64,000 nucleotides of DNA from a virus. Numbering within the stretch: position 1 is the first letter of the stretch; each line of letters starts with the position of its first letter. A program made the translations under genes and the position numbers. The stretch spans positions 1 through 64,000 of the IMG/VR virus record IMGVR_UViG_3300025593_000028. One strand, 5' to 3'. This document shows positions 47,202 to 56,602 of this stretch, one piece after another. The notes beneath the pieces are model-generated. The model was not told the origin of the DNA. It worked only from the letters and a program-made list of their open reading frames with translations, and did not search any database.

Positions 47202-47840
47202 ATGGCCACGAACGGTCGCCTGAGCAAGTCCGAACTCGCCCCGATCCCCGGGGGAGAACTGCGCAAGGACGCGGCAGCGGCTTGGAACGCCCCAGGCGGG
47301 CCCGCAGACGCCGGCCTGCGCCCGACCGGGTCGATGTCGAGCTACAGGACCTACGACGAGCAGGTCTACCTCTACAAGCTCTACCTGGAAGGGAAGGGCG
47401 CGCTCGCAGCCGTGCCGGGCACGTCGAACCACGGCTGGGGAGTCGCCGTGGATCTCGCCGAGCCGTGGATGCGCGACTGGATCGACCAGCACGGCGCCAG
47501 GTACGGCTGGAAGAAGACCGAAGCTCTCAGCGAGTGGTGGCACGTGAACTACGTCGGAGGGGTGCACTTCCCGACGTTCAGGCCCCTGTCTTACCCGCGG
47601 TCGCGCGGGCGCAGGGTCGTGCGCTACACGAAACGACTGAAGTTCATCCGCAAGCGCAACGGACAGCGCTACATCAAGCGCTGGTACTGGCGCTTCAAGA
47701 AGCCCGTCCGCTGGGCCGTGAAGGACTTCCAGCGCGACCACGGGCTCAAGGATGACGGGGTGATCGGGGCCAAGACAGGATCTAAGATCGACGCTGTGTT
47801 CCGCCGTCAGTGGCGACGCAGGAAGGTGGGGAAGCGGTGA
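47202..47840 (+). CDS. VanY-type carboxypeptidase with peptidoglycan-binding domain
   Basis: 212 aa. SYRTYDEQVYLYK then GTSNHGWGVAVDLA and WWHVNYVG give the VanY/M15 zinc ligands (H, D, H). C-terminal part WAVKDFQRDHGLKDDGVIG is a PG_binding_1-like repeat. Cleaves peptide stems of peptidoglycan; acts with the adjacent lysozyme as the endolysin set. Confidence 0.8.
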   Translation: MATNGRLSKSELAPIPGGELRKDAAAAWNAPGGPADAGLRPTGSMSSYRTYDEQVYLYKLYLEGKGALAAVPGTSNHGWGVAVDLAEPWMRDWIDQHGARYGWKKTEALSEWWHVNYVGGVHFPTFRPLSYPRSRGRRVVRYTKRLKFIRKRNGQRYIKRWYWRFKKPVRWAVKDFQRDHGLKDDGVIGAKTGSKIDAVFRRQWRRRKVGKR

Positions 47841-48460
47841 ACAAGCAGGTCAGGGAGCTGGAGGCCGAGTGGGAGAAGCTCGCGAGCGCGCGCAAGCGCC
47901 AGCTAGAGCTCTACAAGAAGACCGGCCTCCGCGGGCACGCGAGGCTGGCCGCCGAGATCGGCAAGAAGATGAAGAGGGTCCGCACCAAGATCAAGAAGGC
48001 GGAAGAGATGCCCACCTGGAAGCTCGCGTGGGCCGCGCGGTTCGTCGCCAAGTGGGAGGGACTGCTGCTCACCTCGTACCTAGACACGATCGCCTCGCCG
48101 CCGGTCTGGACCATCGGCTACGGGCACACCGGGCCAGACGTGGGCCCGGGGCAGAAGATCTCGAAGGCACGCGCGCTGGTCCTCCTGACGCGGGACCTGC
48201 GCACCGCCGCACGGGCCGTCGCCCGCGACGTCAGCGTGCCGCTCACTACGCGCCAGCGGATCGCGCTCATCTCGATCTACTTCAACGTCGGAGCAGGGGC
48301 GATGGGCGCGTCGACGCTGGTGCGGAAGCTGAACGCGAAGGACTATCACGGGGCCGCGGACGAGTTCCTGCAGTGGGACCACGCAGGCGGGGTAGTCGTC
48401 CAAGGCCTCCTGAACAGGCGCCGGGCGGAGCGCTGGATGTTCCTGCATTCTGGCCGCTAA
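47837..48460 (+). CDS. Lysozyme (GH24, T4-type)
   Basis: 207 aa from GTG (GTGA). Basic helical N-terminal 60 residues, then KWEGLLLTSYLDTI and PVWTIGYGHTGPD: Glu, Asp and Thr of the GH24 active site. Cleaves the glycan strands. No signal peptide, so holin-dependent. Confidence 0.82.
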   Translation: MNKQVRELEAEWEKLASARKRQLELYKKTGLRGHARLAAEIGKKMKRVRTKIKKAEEMPTWKLAWAARFVAKWEGLLLTSYLDTIASPPVWTIGYGHTGPDVGPGQKISKARALVLLTRDLRTAARAVARDVSVPLTTRQRIALISIYFNVGAGAMGASTLVRKLNAKDYHGAADEFLQWDHAGGVVVQGLLNRRRAERWMFLHSGR

Positions 48461-48555
48461 ACCGTGGTCTAGCCTGGGTGCTCACGAGAGGGCATAGAAC
48501 CGGCTGAGTCCCGGTCCTTGAGCCTCTCTCGGGCCCAGTGGCTCCGCGGATGTGG

Positions 48556-48561
48556 TATAGT
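48556..48561 (+). promoter_or_regulatory. TATAGT box with leader
   Basis: TATAGT followed by about 28 nt of leader with AGGAGGGAG before TTG 48596. Confidence 0.45.
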
Positions 48562-48595
48562 GTAGCCCACGGAGGCTAGACTAGGAGGGAGAGGC

Positions 48596-48805
48596 TTGAA
48601 CTGCAAGGCCCACTGCCGATCGTGCGGGAGGCACTTCACGAGCACGTCGGCGTTCGATAGGCACAGGACGGGGCCCTGGGACGATCGGTCTTGCGCGGAC
48701 CCGTCGTCCGTAGACCGGCTCTACGAGTACGAGGGGGAGTGCGACCTCAAGCGAGGAGATCCGGACCCGGAGGCGGCCGTCTGGTCGACGAAGAAGCCCG
48801 GGTGA
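48596..48805 (+). CDS. FDXHR-type zinc-binding protein
   Basis: 69 aa from TTG with AGGAGGGAG 5-6 nt upstream. CRSCGRHFTSTSAFDRHRTG matches the small actinophage FDXHR zinc-binding domain, with a later Cys (GECDLKRG). Unknown role, perhaps transcriptional. Confidence 0.65.
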   Translation: MNCKAHCRSCGRHFTSTSAFDRHRTGPWDDRSCADPSSVDRLYEYEGECDLKRGDPDPEAAVWSTKKPG

Positions 48806-49455
48806 GCACCAAGACAGACCCGATGCTGCTGCCCCCCGAGGCACCGAGCATCTCTGATTTCCAGCGATCTAAGGTGCTCTCCGCTGAGGCCTCCATCTCG
48901 GGCGACTCACCGCCGGCTCCTACCGGCCTAGCGGAGGAGGCCTGCGCCCGCGCGTCCGAGCTGGGCGGCGGCCTGCTCTCGCTCGAGCAGGTCGACGGTG
49001 CTGACGTGGTCTACGTGCGCGAGTCGGACAACAGGAGCCGGCTCGAGGTGGGCCGCGAGGCAGCCGCGCACGCCCTGCTGAGGGGGTCCTCGCACCACCT
49101 GGTGCATCCCGTCTTCCCTCCCCACGGCGTCGAGTGGGTATCTAGGTTCCTGGGCTCGCTCAGGGCGCACGGGGACGACGACGCGGCGCTCGAGTACGAA
49201 GCTGCGTATCGAGAGCTCGAAGTGCACACGGACCCGGCGGTCCGCGTGCGCCGCGCACGCAAGTCAGCGCTCGGCGCCGTGAACAAGGAGCGCGGCGTGC
49301 TCGCGAGGATCATCGCAGACGACCGGCCAGAATCCGTCGTGTGCCAGATGCTGGAGGTGGCCGACGGAGCTCTGAGGATCTACGACTCTTCCGGCGAGCG
49401 ATCCGTGGACCTGCCGAGGCTGCGCTACCTGGCGTACAGGCTGTCAGAGGGGTAG
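48802..49455 (+). CDS. Unknown 217-aa protein
   Basis: GTG overlapping the previous stop. Helical Arg/Glu-rich C-terminal half. No family recognised. Sits between the zinc protein and portal gene. Confidence 0.6.
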   Translation: MSTKTDPMLLPPEAPSISDFQRSKVLSAEASISGDSPPAPTGLAEEACARASELGGGLLSLEQVDGADVVYVRESDNRSRLEVGREAAAHALLRGSSHHLVHPVFPPHGVEWVSRFLGSLRAHGDDDAALEYEAAYRELEVHTDPAVRVRRARKSALGAVNKERGVLARIIADDRPESVVCQMLEVADGALRIYDSSGERSVDLPRLRYLAYRLSEG

Positions 49456-49462
49456 CGGCAAG

Positions 49463-49500
49463 GGGGTCGGACCCCCCTGGAAGCCCCTCCCCGAGGGGGT
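49463..49500 (+). terminator. Two adjacent hairpins before the portal gene
   Basis: GGGGGT-CGG-ACCCCC followed by CCCCT-CCCC-GAGGGG, both GC-only, right before the promoter box at 49503. Confidence 0.55.
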
Positions 49501-49502
49501 TG

Positions 49503-49508
49503 TACCAT
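49503..49508 (+). promoter_or_regulatory. Leaderless promoter for portal
   Basis: TACCATCT, 7 nt from GTG 49516. Confidence 0.6.
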
Positions 49509-49515
49509 CTAGGGA

Positions 49516-51009
49516 GTGGCAGAGGAGAGTAGATCCGGCAAGGTCCTCAAGGTCCTCACCGTCGATGGAGACGGTGAATCCGTCAGCAAGTGGTCGGCGC
49601 AGCTTCCGGTCGACCCCTTCAACGGCGGGTACCAGTACTCGGGGCTGAAAGAGCCGCCGTACTCGCTCGAGCAGCTCGTCTACCTAGCAGAACAGCACCC
49701 GACGCACGGCGCGGCGCTCGAGCAGAAGTCCTCTGACGTGATCGGCACCGGCTGGCAGTGGGAGTCGCTGGCAGAGGGGTCGGAAGAGTCGGACGAGGAG
49801 CAGCGCAAGTCGCTCGACTCGTGGATCACCGGTCTCGCAGAAGACGGGGAAACCGACGACACGTCGCACGAGATCCTCCTCGCAGCGTGGGAAGACAAAG
49901 AAACTGTCGGGCAGGGCTTCATCGAGCTCGCCCGAGACCCGAACGGGAAGCTGAGGCACTGGTTCAGCACCCCCGGCCACACGTTCAGGTTCCACCGAGA
50001 CGGGGTCCGCATCGCCCAGAAGCGCGGCGGCAAGCGGCGGTGGTTCAAGCGCTGGATCCCGGGCGACAAGCGCGGCGTCAACCTCAAGACGGGCAAGCTC
50101 GTTGACGACGCGAAGTCGATCCCGTTCAAGGAACGGGCTACCGAGCTGTTCGTGCTCCGTAGCCCGGGCAGGCGGTCGACGTGGTACGGGATCCCCAATT
50201 ACATCTCGTCTGTCGGGTGGATCACCCTGTCGGTCGCGGCGCGCGACGACAACCTGCTGTTCTTCGAGAATCGGCGCGAGCCCCGCTGGGCGATCATCAT
50301 GGAAAACGTGGAAGACGACCCGGAGGTCGAGGAGGCCATCCAGAGGGCCCTGTCCACGGATCTGAAGCAGCCCCACAGGAACCTCGTCATCCCGCTGTCC
50401 GGCGGGGCGAAAATCAACTTCCAGCAGCTCGGCGACAACAAGGGCGACATGTCCTGGGAGAAGCTCCAGGAACGCGCAGACAAGACGATCCTGACGGCGC
50501 ACAGACTGCCCGGCGAGCGGATCGGCTTCGTGCGCACCGGGGCCCTGGGCGGGTCCACCGTCGAGGAGAGTGGGATCGCGTACAAAGAAGCCGTGATCGG
50601 CAACAGCCAGGCGATGCTCTCGTCGCGGATCAACAAGCTGATCGAGATCGAGTCGGGCATCGACCACCTCAAGTGGAGCTGGCACCCGACCGAAATGGAC
50701 CTGTCGACGCGCGACGAAGACCGCAGGTCCGCTACGCAGGGCTTCACCGGCGGCGTGCTGAAACTGAACGAGGCCCGAGAGGCCTTCGGCGAGGAGCCAC
50801 TCGACGACGAAGACGAACGCGGCGAGCAGTTCGTCTGGGAGCTGGACCCGAAGGTGGCCGCAGCAGCGATGTCCGGGGGCGGCCGCGAAGAGCTCGGCCA
50901 GGGAGAAGGAGAAGGCCATCGAGCCGGTCCGGGGGAAGAGGCCATGGCAGCGGCGCACGGCGAACTCGCCGAAGAGGTACGCCGGCTAGTGGAGGAGCCC
51001 AAGCAGTGA
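49516..51009 (+). CDS. Portal protein
   Basis: 497 aa. YSLEQLVYLAEQHPTHGAAL and ELFVLRSPGRRSTWYGIPNY, long clip and stem helices and an acidic C-terminus match phage portal proteins of the SPP1/PBSX type. Dodecameric DNA entry channel. Unusually placed after the lysis cassette, about 29 kb from terL. Confidence 0.8.
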   Translation: MAEESRSGKVLKVLTVDGDGESVSKWSAQLPVDPFNGGYQYSGLKEPPYSLEQLVYLAEQHPTHGAALEQKSSDVIGTGWQWESLAEGSEESDEEQRKSLDSWITGLAEDGETDDTSHEILLAAWEDKETVGQGFIELARDPNGKLRHWFSTPGHTFRFHRDGVRIAQKRGGKRRWFKRWIPGDKRGVNLKTGKLVDDAKSIPFKERATELFVLRSPGRRSTWYGIPNYISSVGWITLSVAARDDNLLFFENRREPRWAIIMENVEDDPEVEEAIQRALSTDLKQPHRNLVIPLSGGAKINFQQLGDNKGDMSWEKLQERADKTILTAHRLPGERIGFVRTGALGGSTVEESGIAYKEAVIGNSQAMLSSRINKLIEIESGIDHLKWSWHPTEMDLSTRDEDRRSATQGFTGGVLKLNEAREAFGEEPLDDEDERGEQFVWELDPKVAAAAMSGGGREELGQGEGEGHRAGPGEEAMAAAHGELAEEVRRLVEEPKQ

Positions 51010-51016
51010 TCTGCGC

Positions 51017-51880
51017 GTGACGAGCCGCTACGTAGACGACGCGGCCGTGGGCCAGTTCATCGACTCGCAGCGCGCGATGGTGCTGCAGCGCTACGGGCAC
51101 GCCGTGGATCGTTCACAGAGGGCGCTGGATCGCTGGGATGCTCGGTGGGCCGAGTCCCTCACGGGCGACGTGCCGACGGCCTCAGACGGGGACCTTGAAC
51201 GTCTCTTGGCCCTAGCACGCGCCGACTCGCGCGCGCTCAGCAAGGCGTTCTTCGGGCCCAGGCTGCGCGCCGGCGTCGAGAAGCTGCTCTCTCCGATGAG
51301 GGGCAGGGTGCGGCGGACCCAAGACTGGTACTCTCGGCGCGTCTCAGAAGACGCCGGGCAGCATGCCCTCGACGTCCTAGGGATCAACCGACCCTGGTCG
51401 TGGGGGGAAGAATCGGCGATAGAAAGGCTGGAGTCTGCGCGCGGGTCGAAGGCGATAGAAGACCTGTACGGAGACCACGTGGACAGGCTCACGAAGATCA
51501 TCGAGCGCGAGTCTCGGGACCGCAGTGCGAAGTCAGACAGAGAACTCGCCGACCGCATCCAAGAAGAGTGGAGCGGGATCGTGCGCTGGAAGGCGGAGCA
51601 GATCGCGCGCACAGAGTCGGCCCACATGTGGGAGGCCACGAACTTCGTCGCCTACGTCGCTAACGGGGTGACCGAGTTCGACTGGCTCGTGGCGACCGGC
51701 CCAGGAGTCGAGCCGGGCAGCGTGTGCACTAGGTGCCTGTCGATCGCTACGTTGAACCCCTACACTGCAGAGAAGGCGCCGCTACCTCCACGGCACCCTC
51801 TGTGCAGATGCACCCTCGTGCCGGCGCTCGGGCAGCAGTGGCGCGCCCCGTCAGAACCGTGGACCGGGGGGTCTAAGTGA
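51017..51880 (+). CDS. MuF-like head morphogenesis protein
   Basis: 287 aa from GTG 51017. Helical N-terminal two thirds; C-terminal domain has IARTESAHMWEATN and VCTRCLSIATLNPYTAEKAPLPPRHPLCRC, the MuF/SPP1 gp7 signature. Usually partners the portal in early heads. Confidence 0.75.
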   Translation: MTSRYVDDAAVGQFIDSQRAMVLQRYGHAVDRSQRALDRWDARWAESLTGDVPTASDGDLERLLALARADSRALSKAFFGPRLRAGVEKLLSPMRGRVRRTQDWYSRRVSEDAGQHALDVLGINRPWSWGEESAIERLESARGSKAIEDLYGDHVDRLTKIIERESRDRSAKSDRELADRIQEEWSGIVRWKAEQIARTESAHMWEATNFVAYVANGVTEFDWLVATGPGVEPGSVCTRCLSIATLNPYTAEKAPLPPRHPLCRCTLVPALGQQWRAPSEPWTGGSK

Positions 51881-52110
51881 GGCCCTCCAGCGAGGTGGAG
51901 CTCGAGATCGACGCGGTGTCTGACGAGCGCAGAGACGCGCAACGCGCCGGCGAGATGGGCCGCATGGGAGAGCTCGACGGCTGGCTGTCGGACCTCTACG
52001 AGGAGCTACGAACGGCCAGGGCGCGCGAGCGGTACGGCACGCGAGAAGAGATCGCGCAGCGCGCTAGAGTGGAGCGGGAGCTCGAGAAGCTCAGCCGCCC
52101 AGAGGCCTAA
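51877..52110 (+). CDS. Small charged helical protein
   Basis: 77 aa from GTG (GTGA). Glu/Arg-rich helices. Last gene of the rightward arm; its stop overlaps the stop of the convergent gene by 3 bp. Confidence 0.6.
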   Translation: MRPSSEVELEIDAVSDERRDAQRAGEMGRMGELDGWLSDLYEELRTARARERYGTREEIAQRARVERELEKLSRPEA

Positions 52111-52325
52111 GCCAGGCTGCGCTCCTCGGCGAAGGCCGCCAACCTCATCCTGTAGGTGTCTACGTCTGCCCGCCTGAGCGGGATGTCCTCGTCCTCTCCC
52201 ACGAGGTCGACGGTCACCAAGCTACAGACTCGGGTCTGCGGGGCCGGGACGCCGGGGAGTCGAGTGGACGGGCCGAGCTTCTTGTGGACCTCCTTGGGCC
52301 AGCCGCACTGCGGACAGATCCTCAC
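52107..52325 (-). CDS. Small zinc-ribbon-like protein
   Basis: 72 aa from GTG 52325. MRICPQCGWPKE has one CxxC; no second pair seen. Distal gene of the leftward right-hand arm. Confidence 0.55.
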   Translation of the reverse strand: MRICPQCGWPKEVHKKLGPSTRLPGVPAPQTRVCSLVTVDLVGEDEDIPLRRADVDTYRMRLAAFAEERSLA

Positions 52326-52341
52326 GGTCCTTCCCTTTCTC

Positions 52342-53625
52342 CTACCATCCCTCGTCCTCCCGCTTTGAGACGTACAGCGGGCACTGCATGCTGATGCCGT
52401 GCTGCGGCGTGACGACGCAGAGCGCCTGCTGCGGCGGCTCGGGCTCGAACCCCTTGCCCCGCGCGTACTCGTCGTAGCCCTTGCCGGCGCCGTTGCAGAT
52501 GAAGCCCTTCGCTACGAGCGACATGTACTGGTGCCAGTGGCCAACGAGCAGGACGTCGAACGGCCTGCCCTCCGAGCTGGCCTGGGTCCTGCGGCGGTGC
52601 GTCAGGAGCGCCAGCGGCAGCATCGCCCCCTGGATCCCGCTACCCCCGCGGGCCTCGTCGCCGTGCTCGGCGCGGAACCGCGTCTCGTAGATCGAGAAGT
52701 CAGACGAGATCCCGTCCGGGATGTCGAAGGTGACCCTGTCGTCTCCAGCGAAGTTCGCGGCCACCAGCTTCATGATCAGCGTGTCGGCGTTGTGCGCCGA
52801 GCGCTTCTTATACCGGGGCTGCTTGCTGTCGCGTGGGTGGTTGCCCGGCACGCACGGGACGTGCACGCGGCCGAACTCGTCGGCCAACATGCCGATCCCC
52901 TCCGTGATGAGGGGTACTGCGAACGGCACGGCCTCGTAGTTCGACAGCTCGTTGGTCTGCCTGAACTCGTCGTGGATCTCCCCCGAGATCGTGTCGCCCA
53001 GAGACGCCATCACTACCCCGTCGTAGTCGACCCCCGCGAGGTACTGGCGGGCGACCAAGATCTGGCGCTCGAAGAACCGCTTGAGCCGCTGTTCTGCGAT
53101 CGCCGGATCGTAAGCGTTGTAGCCAGCGAGCTCTCCCGGGCTCACGACCTCCCCTACGTGGAAGTCCGAGAACAGCGATAGGAGAGTGCCCCGGTGCGAG
53201 CCCTCGTCCTCCGGGCGAGGCGCGAGCCACTCGGGGCTCGGGATGCTCTCTACGTCTAGCGCCAGGGTCAGCTCACGCTGGGTCTTCTCGAGCTCCCCCT
53301 CGAGCTCGTCGGTACGCTGGCGCGCGACCCGCGCTTCGGTCGTCGCTGCTGACGCGCGTGACTGCAGGGACAGGACCTTGCTCGCGAGCTCCTTCTCGAC
53401 CGGCGTGGGCTCGGCCCCGTCGTCGGCGACCTCGACCGAGGCCGCTCGGTCTACTGTGGTCTCGCGCTTGAAGTTCGGGCGGCCGCGCCGTTCCTTCCAC
53501 CAGCGCTGCGACACGGCCGAATCGCTGCACCCCGCTTGGCGCGCCGCGTCGGCGAATGACTCCGCCTCACCGGACGCGATGATCTCGACGGCGTCGTCGA
53601 CCTTGCTGCTCGAGGGTGCGCTCAC
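52342..53625 (-). CDS. Metallophosphoesterase with N-terminal HTH
   Basis: 427 aa. Residues about 20-60 contain a helix-turn-helix-like segment (FADAARQAGCSDSAVSQRWW), then a coiled linker, then the phosphoesterase: FSDFHVGE, LGDTISGEIHDE, VPGNHPR, EHGDEARGG, VGHWHQY. Probably a DNA- or RNA-targeted nuclease or phosphatase. GTG preceded by TAGTGT 7 nt upstream, so leaderless type; AAAGGAG lies further up. Confidence 0.75.
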   Translation of the reverse strand: MSAPSSSKVDDAVEIIASGEAESFADAARQAGCSDSAVSQRWWKERRGRPNFKRETTVDRAASVEVADDGAEPTPVEKELASKVLSLQSRASAATTEARVARQRTDELEGELEKTQRELTLALDVESIPSPEWLAPRPEDEGSHRGTLLSLFSDFHVGEVVSPGELAGYNAYDPAIAEQRLKRFFERQILVARQYLAGVDYDGVVMASLGDTISGEIHDEFRQTNELSNYEAVPFAVPLITEGIGMLADEFGRVHVPCVPGNHPRDSKQPRYKKRSAHNADTLIMKLVAANFAGDDRVTFDIPDGISSDFSIYETRFRAEHGDEARGGSGIQGAMLPLALLTHRRRTQASSEGRPFDVLLVGHWHQYMSLVAKGFICNGAGKGYDEYARGKGFEPEPPQQALCVVTPQHGISMQCPLYVSKREDEGW

Positions 53626-53632
53626 TATCTAG

Positions 53633-53638
53633 ACACTA
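53633..53638 (-). promoter_or_regulatory. Leftward leaderless-type box
   Basis: TAGTGTCT, 7 nt from GTG 53625. Confidence 0.4.
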
Positions 53639-54046
53639 CTCCTTTGTCGAATTGCAATGCGGAAGATGCTGTGCTACATTAGCAAATAGAAAACCACACG
53701 ATGGGCAAAAATCAAGAGCAGATGGCCCCTGCCCCCAGCGGCCCATCGGCACTGGATCTTTGAAATACTGCTCTTTTCTACGGCTGGACAGCCACGGGCT
53801 CAACAGCTCGAACACGGCACCTACCGCTACAGCTGACCTAGCTCGCCAGCGCCAAGACCAGTCATAGTTGTTGCGGTCAGACGGTGTCTTTGACCTGATG
53901 ACATGTCCCACTCCCACTACATGATGAAATCTACGTACTGGCTCCTCATCGCACATGAGTAGAGCCGCAGATGAGCTGGTCCAATGCCCCTCTCCCTCAA
54001 AGAGCCCGGCTGCCCAGGCGGCCTCGGCGTCGCTTACTCCTGCCAC
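53636..54046 (-). CDS. Single LAGLIDADG-domain protein with C-terminal zinc-like site
   Basis: 136 aa from GTG 54046, 13-bp overlap with the methyltransferase stop. AAWAAGLFEGEGHW is the LAGLIDADG helix; WRARSAVAVGAVFELLSPWL fits the second helix region. C-terminal FCPSCGFLFANVAQHLPHC adds a CxxC...HxxxC-type site. DNA composition is less GC-rich than neighbours, typical of a mobile homing gene. Would act as a homodimer. Confidence 0.7.
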   Translation of the reverse strand: MAGVSDAEAAWAAGLFEGEGHWTSSSAALLMCDEEPVRRFHHVVGVGHVIRSKTPSDRNNYDWSWRWRARSAVAVGAVFELLSPWLSSRRKEQYFKDPVPMGRWGQGPSALDFCPSCGFLFANVAQHLPHCNSTKE

Positions 54047-55308
54047 GGCTCCGGCCTATGCACCCATCCTGAGATCTCTTGCGGCCAGCGCCGGTAGTCA
54101 AGTGAGCAGTTGAACTCGTACTCGCGATCTCCTATCTTCTTGCAGGGCGCACCTGGTTTCCCGTCAAGCGCACGTCCGACCCACCCTGAGATCCAGCGAC
54201 CGTTCTCCACTGGAGCGCACTTGCCCACGTACTTCGACGCGTTCCCGACCGAGATGCCCTCCGGCCAGCGCCAAGCGTCCGGCAGGCCCATGAGCCTCGA
54301 CAGCTCGCGGATCGTGAGGAATCGCGTCTCGCTCCAGTGCACGAACTTCGACGCGCCGGACCCTGCTACCACGTAGCCCGGCCGGTCGGGACGGATCCTA
54401 GTGGGCCACTGCCAGCCTCGCGGGTCGCGCCAGTTAGACTCGTCGTAGGCGAACCGCTGCAGCAGCGTCGGGGGCGGCGAGTCCTGCTTGAGGATCGCCT
54501 CCTTCATGTTCTCGCCCGGGAGCCAGTCCTGCTCGATCTCGCGCAGCAGCGCCCCGAGCCGCGCCGTGTCTTCGTCGATCGTCACGTGCGCGTCGACCCG
54601 GCCGTCCTCACGGCGCTTCCTCGCGGCCCACTCGCTCGGTTTCCGGCGGATCGCCTGCTCGCCCCACTTGATCGAGAGCTTCTGCAGGTCACCGATGGCT
54701 TCCTCGTACGTCACGACCTTGCGAGGCTCGGGCGCGTCGATCCCGAACGGCACCCGGTGAGCGACCCAGAAGTAACGGTGCCGGAGCTGCGCCGCCCCGA
54801 CCGTCGCCCCCGACATCATCACGTGCGTCAAGTCGTAGCTCTGGCCCGACGATCGCTCTAGCTCAGAACGCAACCGAAGCATCAGGTCTCGCCCGGTCGT
54901 GTAGGCCTGCTGCACGGACTCGAAGGCCACGATCTCTGCTCCCGGGGCGCCGTCCTCGCCCGTGCAGCGACCGCCGAACTTGGCTAGGTCTCTCATGCAC
55001 GAGTTGATGGGCGAGTCCGGGCCCCTGGAGTTCTCTCCCTTGGAGACGTTCATCAGCGAGAAGCCGCTGCACGGCGGGGTGCCGTGCACGTAGCCTACGC
55101 CATCGTAGGGCTCCCACTCGCGCTCTGGGGCCTCCTGCACCTCTACTCCCTCGGTGCCCAGCAGCTCAGCGTTCTCGTAGAACGCGTCATCACCGAAGCC
55201 GCCCGGTAGGGTCGCGCGGCCGACCACGTCAAACTTCTCCGTCTCCACGGTCCCCAGCGTCCAGTGGCCCGCGAGGCCCTGGCAGTCTACGGCGCGGTGC
55301 TTGCTCAC
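54034..55308 (-). CDS. DNA cytosine-5 methyltransferase
   Basis: 424 aa from GTG 55308 (GTGA). Motif I-like DCQGLAGHWTLG at the N-terminus, motif IV PPCSGFS with catalytic Cys-80, motif VI-like VAFESVQQAY, motif VIII AAQLRHRYFWV. Also a target-recognition region of 100-150 residues. Methylates cytosine in phage DNA, perhaps to resist restriction. Downstream LAGLIDADG gene overlaps it. Confidence 0.85.
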   Translation of the reverse strand: MSKHRAVDCQGLAGHWTLGTVETEKFDVVGRATLPGGFGDDAFYENAELLGTEGVEVQEAPEREWEPYDGVGYVHGTPPCSGFSLMNVSKGENSRGPDSPINSCMRDLAKFGGRCTGEDGAPGAEIVAFESVQQAYTTGRDLMLRLRSELERSSGQSYDLTHVMMSGATVGAAQLRHRYFWVAHRVPFGIDAPEPRKVVTYEEAIGDLQKLSIKWGEQAIRRKPSEWAARKRREDGRVDAHVTIDEDTARLGALLREIEQDWLPGENMKEAILKQDSPPPTLLQRFAYDESNWRDPRGWQWPTRIRPDRPGYVVAGSGASKFVHWSETRFLTIRELSRLMGLPDAWRWPEGISVGNASKYVGKCAPVENGRWISGWVGRALDGKPGAPCKKIGDREYEFNCSLDYRRWPQEISGWVHRPEPWQE

Positions 55309-55460
55309 TCTACGTACGCTCCTCTGTCGGCTGCTGCAAACATCAGTTCCTCTGCCATCGCTTCTGCTAGGTCTTCACCTTCGGCCAGCGACATGCCCTC
55401 GCCGTCACAGTACATCACGAATGCGACCACCAGATCGTTCAGCGTAGGTCCGACGTTCAT
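55305..55460 (-). CDS. Short acidic helical protein
   Basis: 51 aa from ATG overlapping the MazG-like gene stop. Helical (LNDLVVAFVMYCDGEGMSLA). Unknown. Confidence 0.55.
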   Translation of the reverse strand: MNVGPTLNDLVVAFVMYCDGEGMSLAEGEDLAEAMAEELMFAAADRGAYVE

Positions 55461-55816
55461 CCCTCGTAGAAGCTCCTCCGCCTCGCGGCGGTCTTGTCTT
55501 GCGCTGCTCTGCACAGCTTTGCGAAGTCCTCGTCTCCGTAGCCGCAGTTGAGTACCAGATTCCACAAGAAGAGCTGGACGTCAGCGAGCTCCTCCGCGAC
55601 CATCTGACCCTCCGTGGTGCCTATCAGCGGCCCGCCGGTCTCCGCGTCGGCCCAGGGCTTCCAGCCGGGGACCTCACGAAGGGCCTCGTGCAGCTCGTCG
55701 GTAGCAGCCAGGACGTTGTCCCTGAACGAGCGGGCCAGGTCCTCCCCGGCCCGCTCGTACGGATCCTCCCCGAAGCTCTCGCGCTGGAGAGCTCGCTGTC
55801 TACCGATCAAGCCCAC
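55457..55816 (-). CDS. MazG-like NTP pyrophosphohydrolase
   Basis: 119 aa. DELHEALREV and MVAEELADVQLFLWNLVL supply the paired acidic ExxE/ExxD residues of all-alpha dNTP pyrophosphatases. Could remove dUTP or another nucleotide, relevant to base modification or nucleotide pool control. GTG 55816 start; no ribosome site seen. Confidence 0.7.
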   Translation of the reverse strand: MGLIGRQRALQRESFGEDPYERAGEDLARSFRDNVLAATDELHEALREVPGWKPWADAETGGPLIGTTEGQMVAEELADVQLFLWNLVLNCGYGDEDFAKLCRAAQDKTAARRRSFYEG

Positions 55817-55825
55817 GGTACCGAC

Positions 55826-56596
<771 letters not shown>

Positions 56597-56602
56597 CTGT
56601 TG

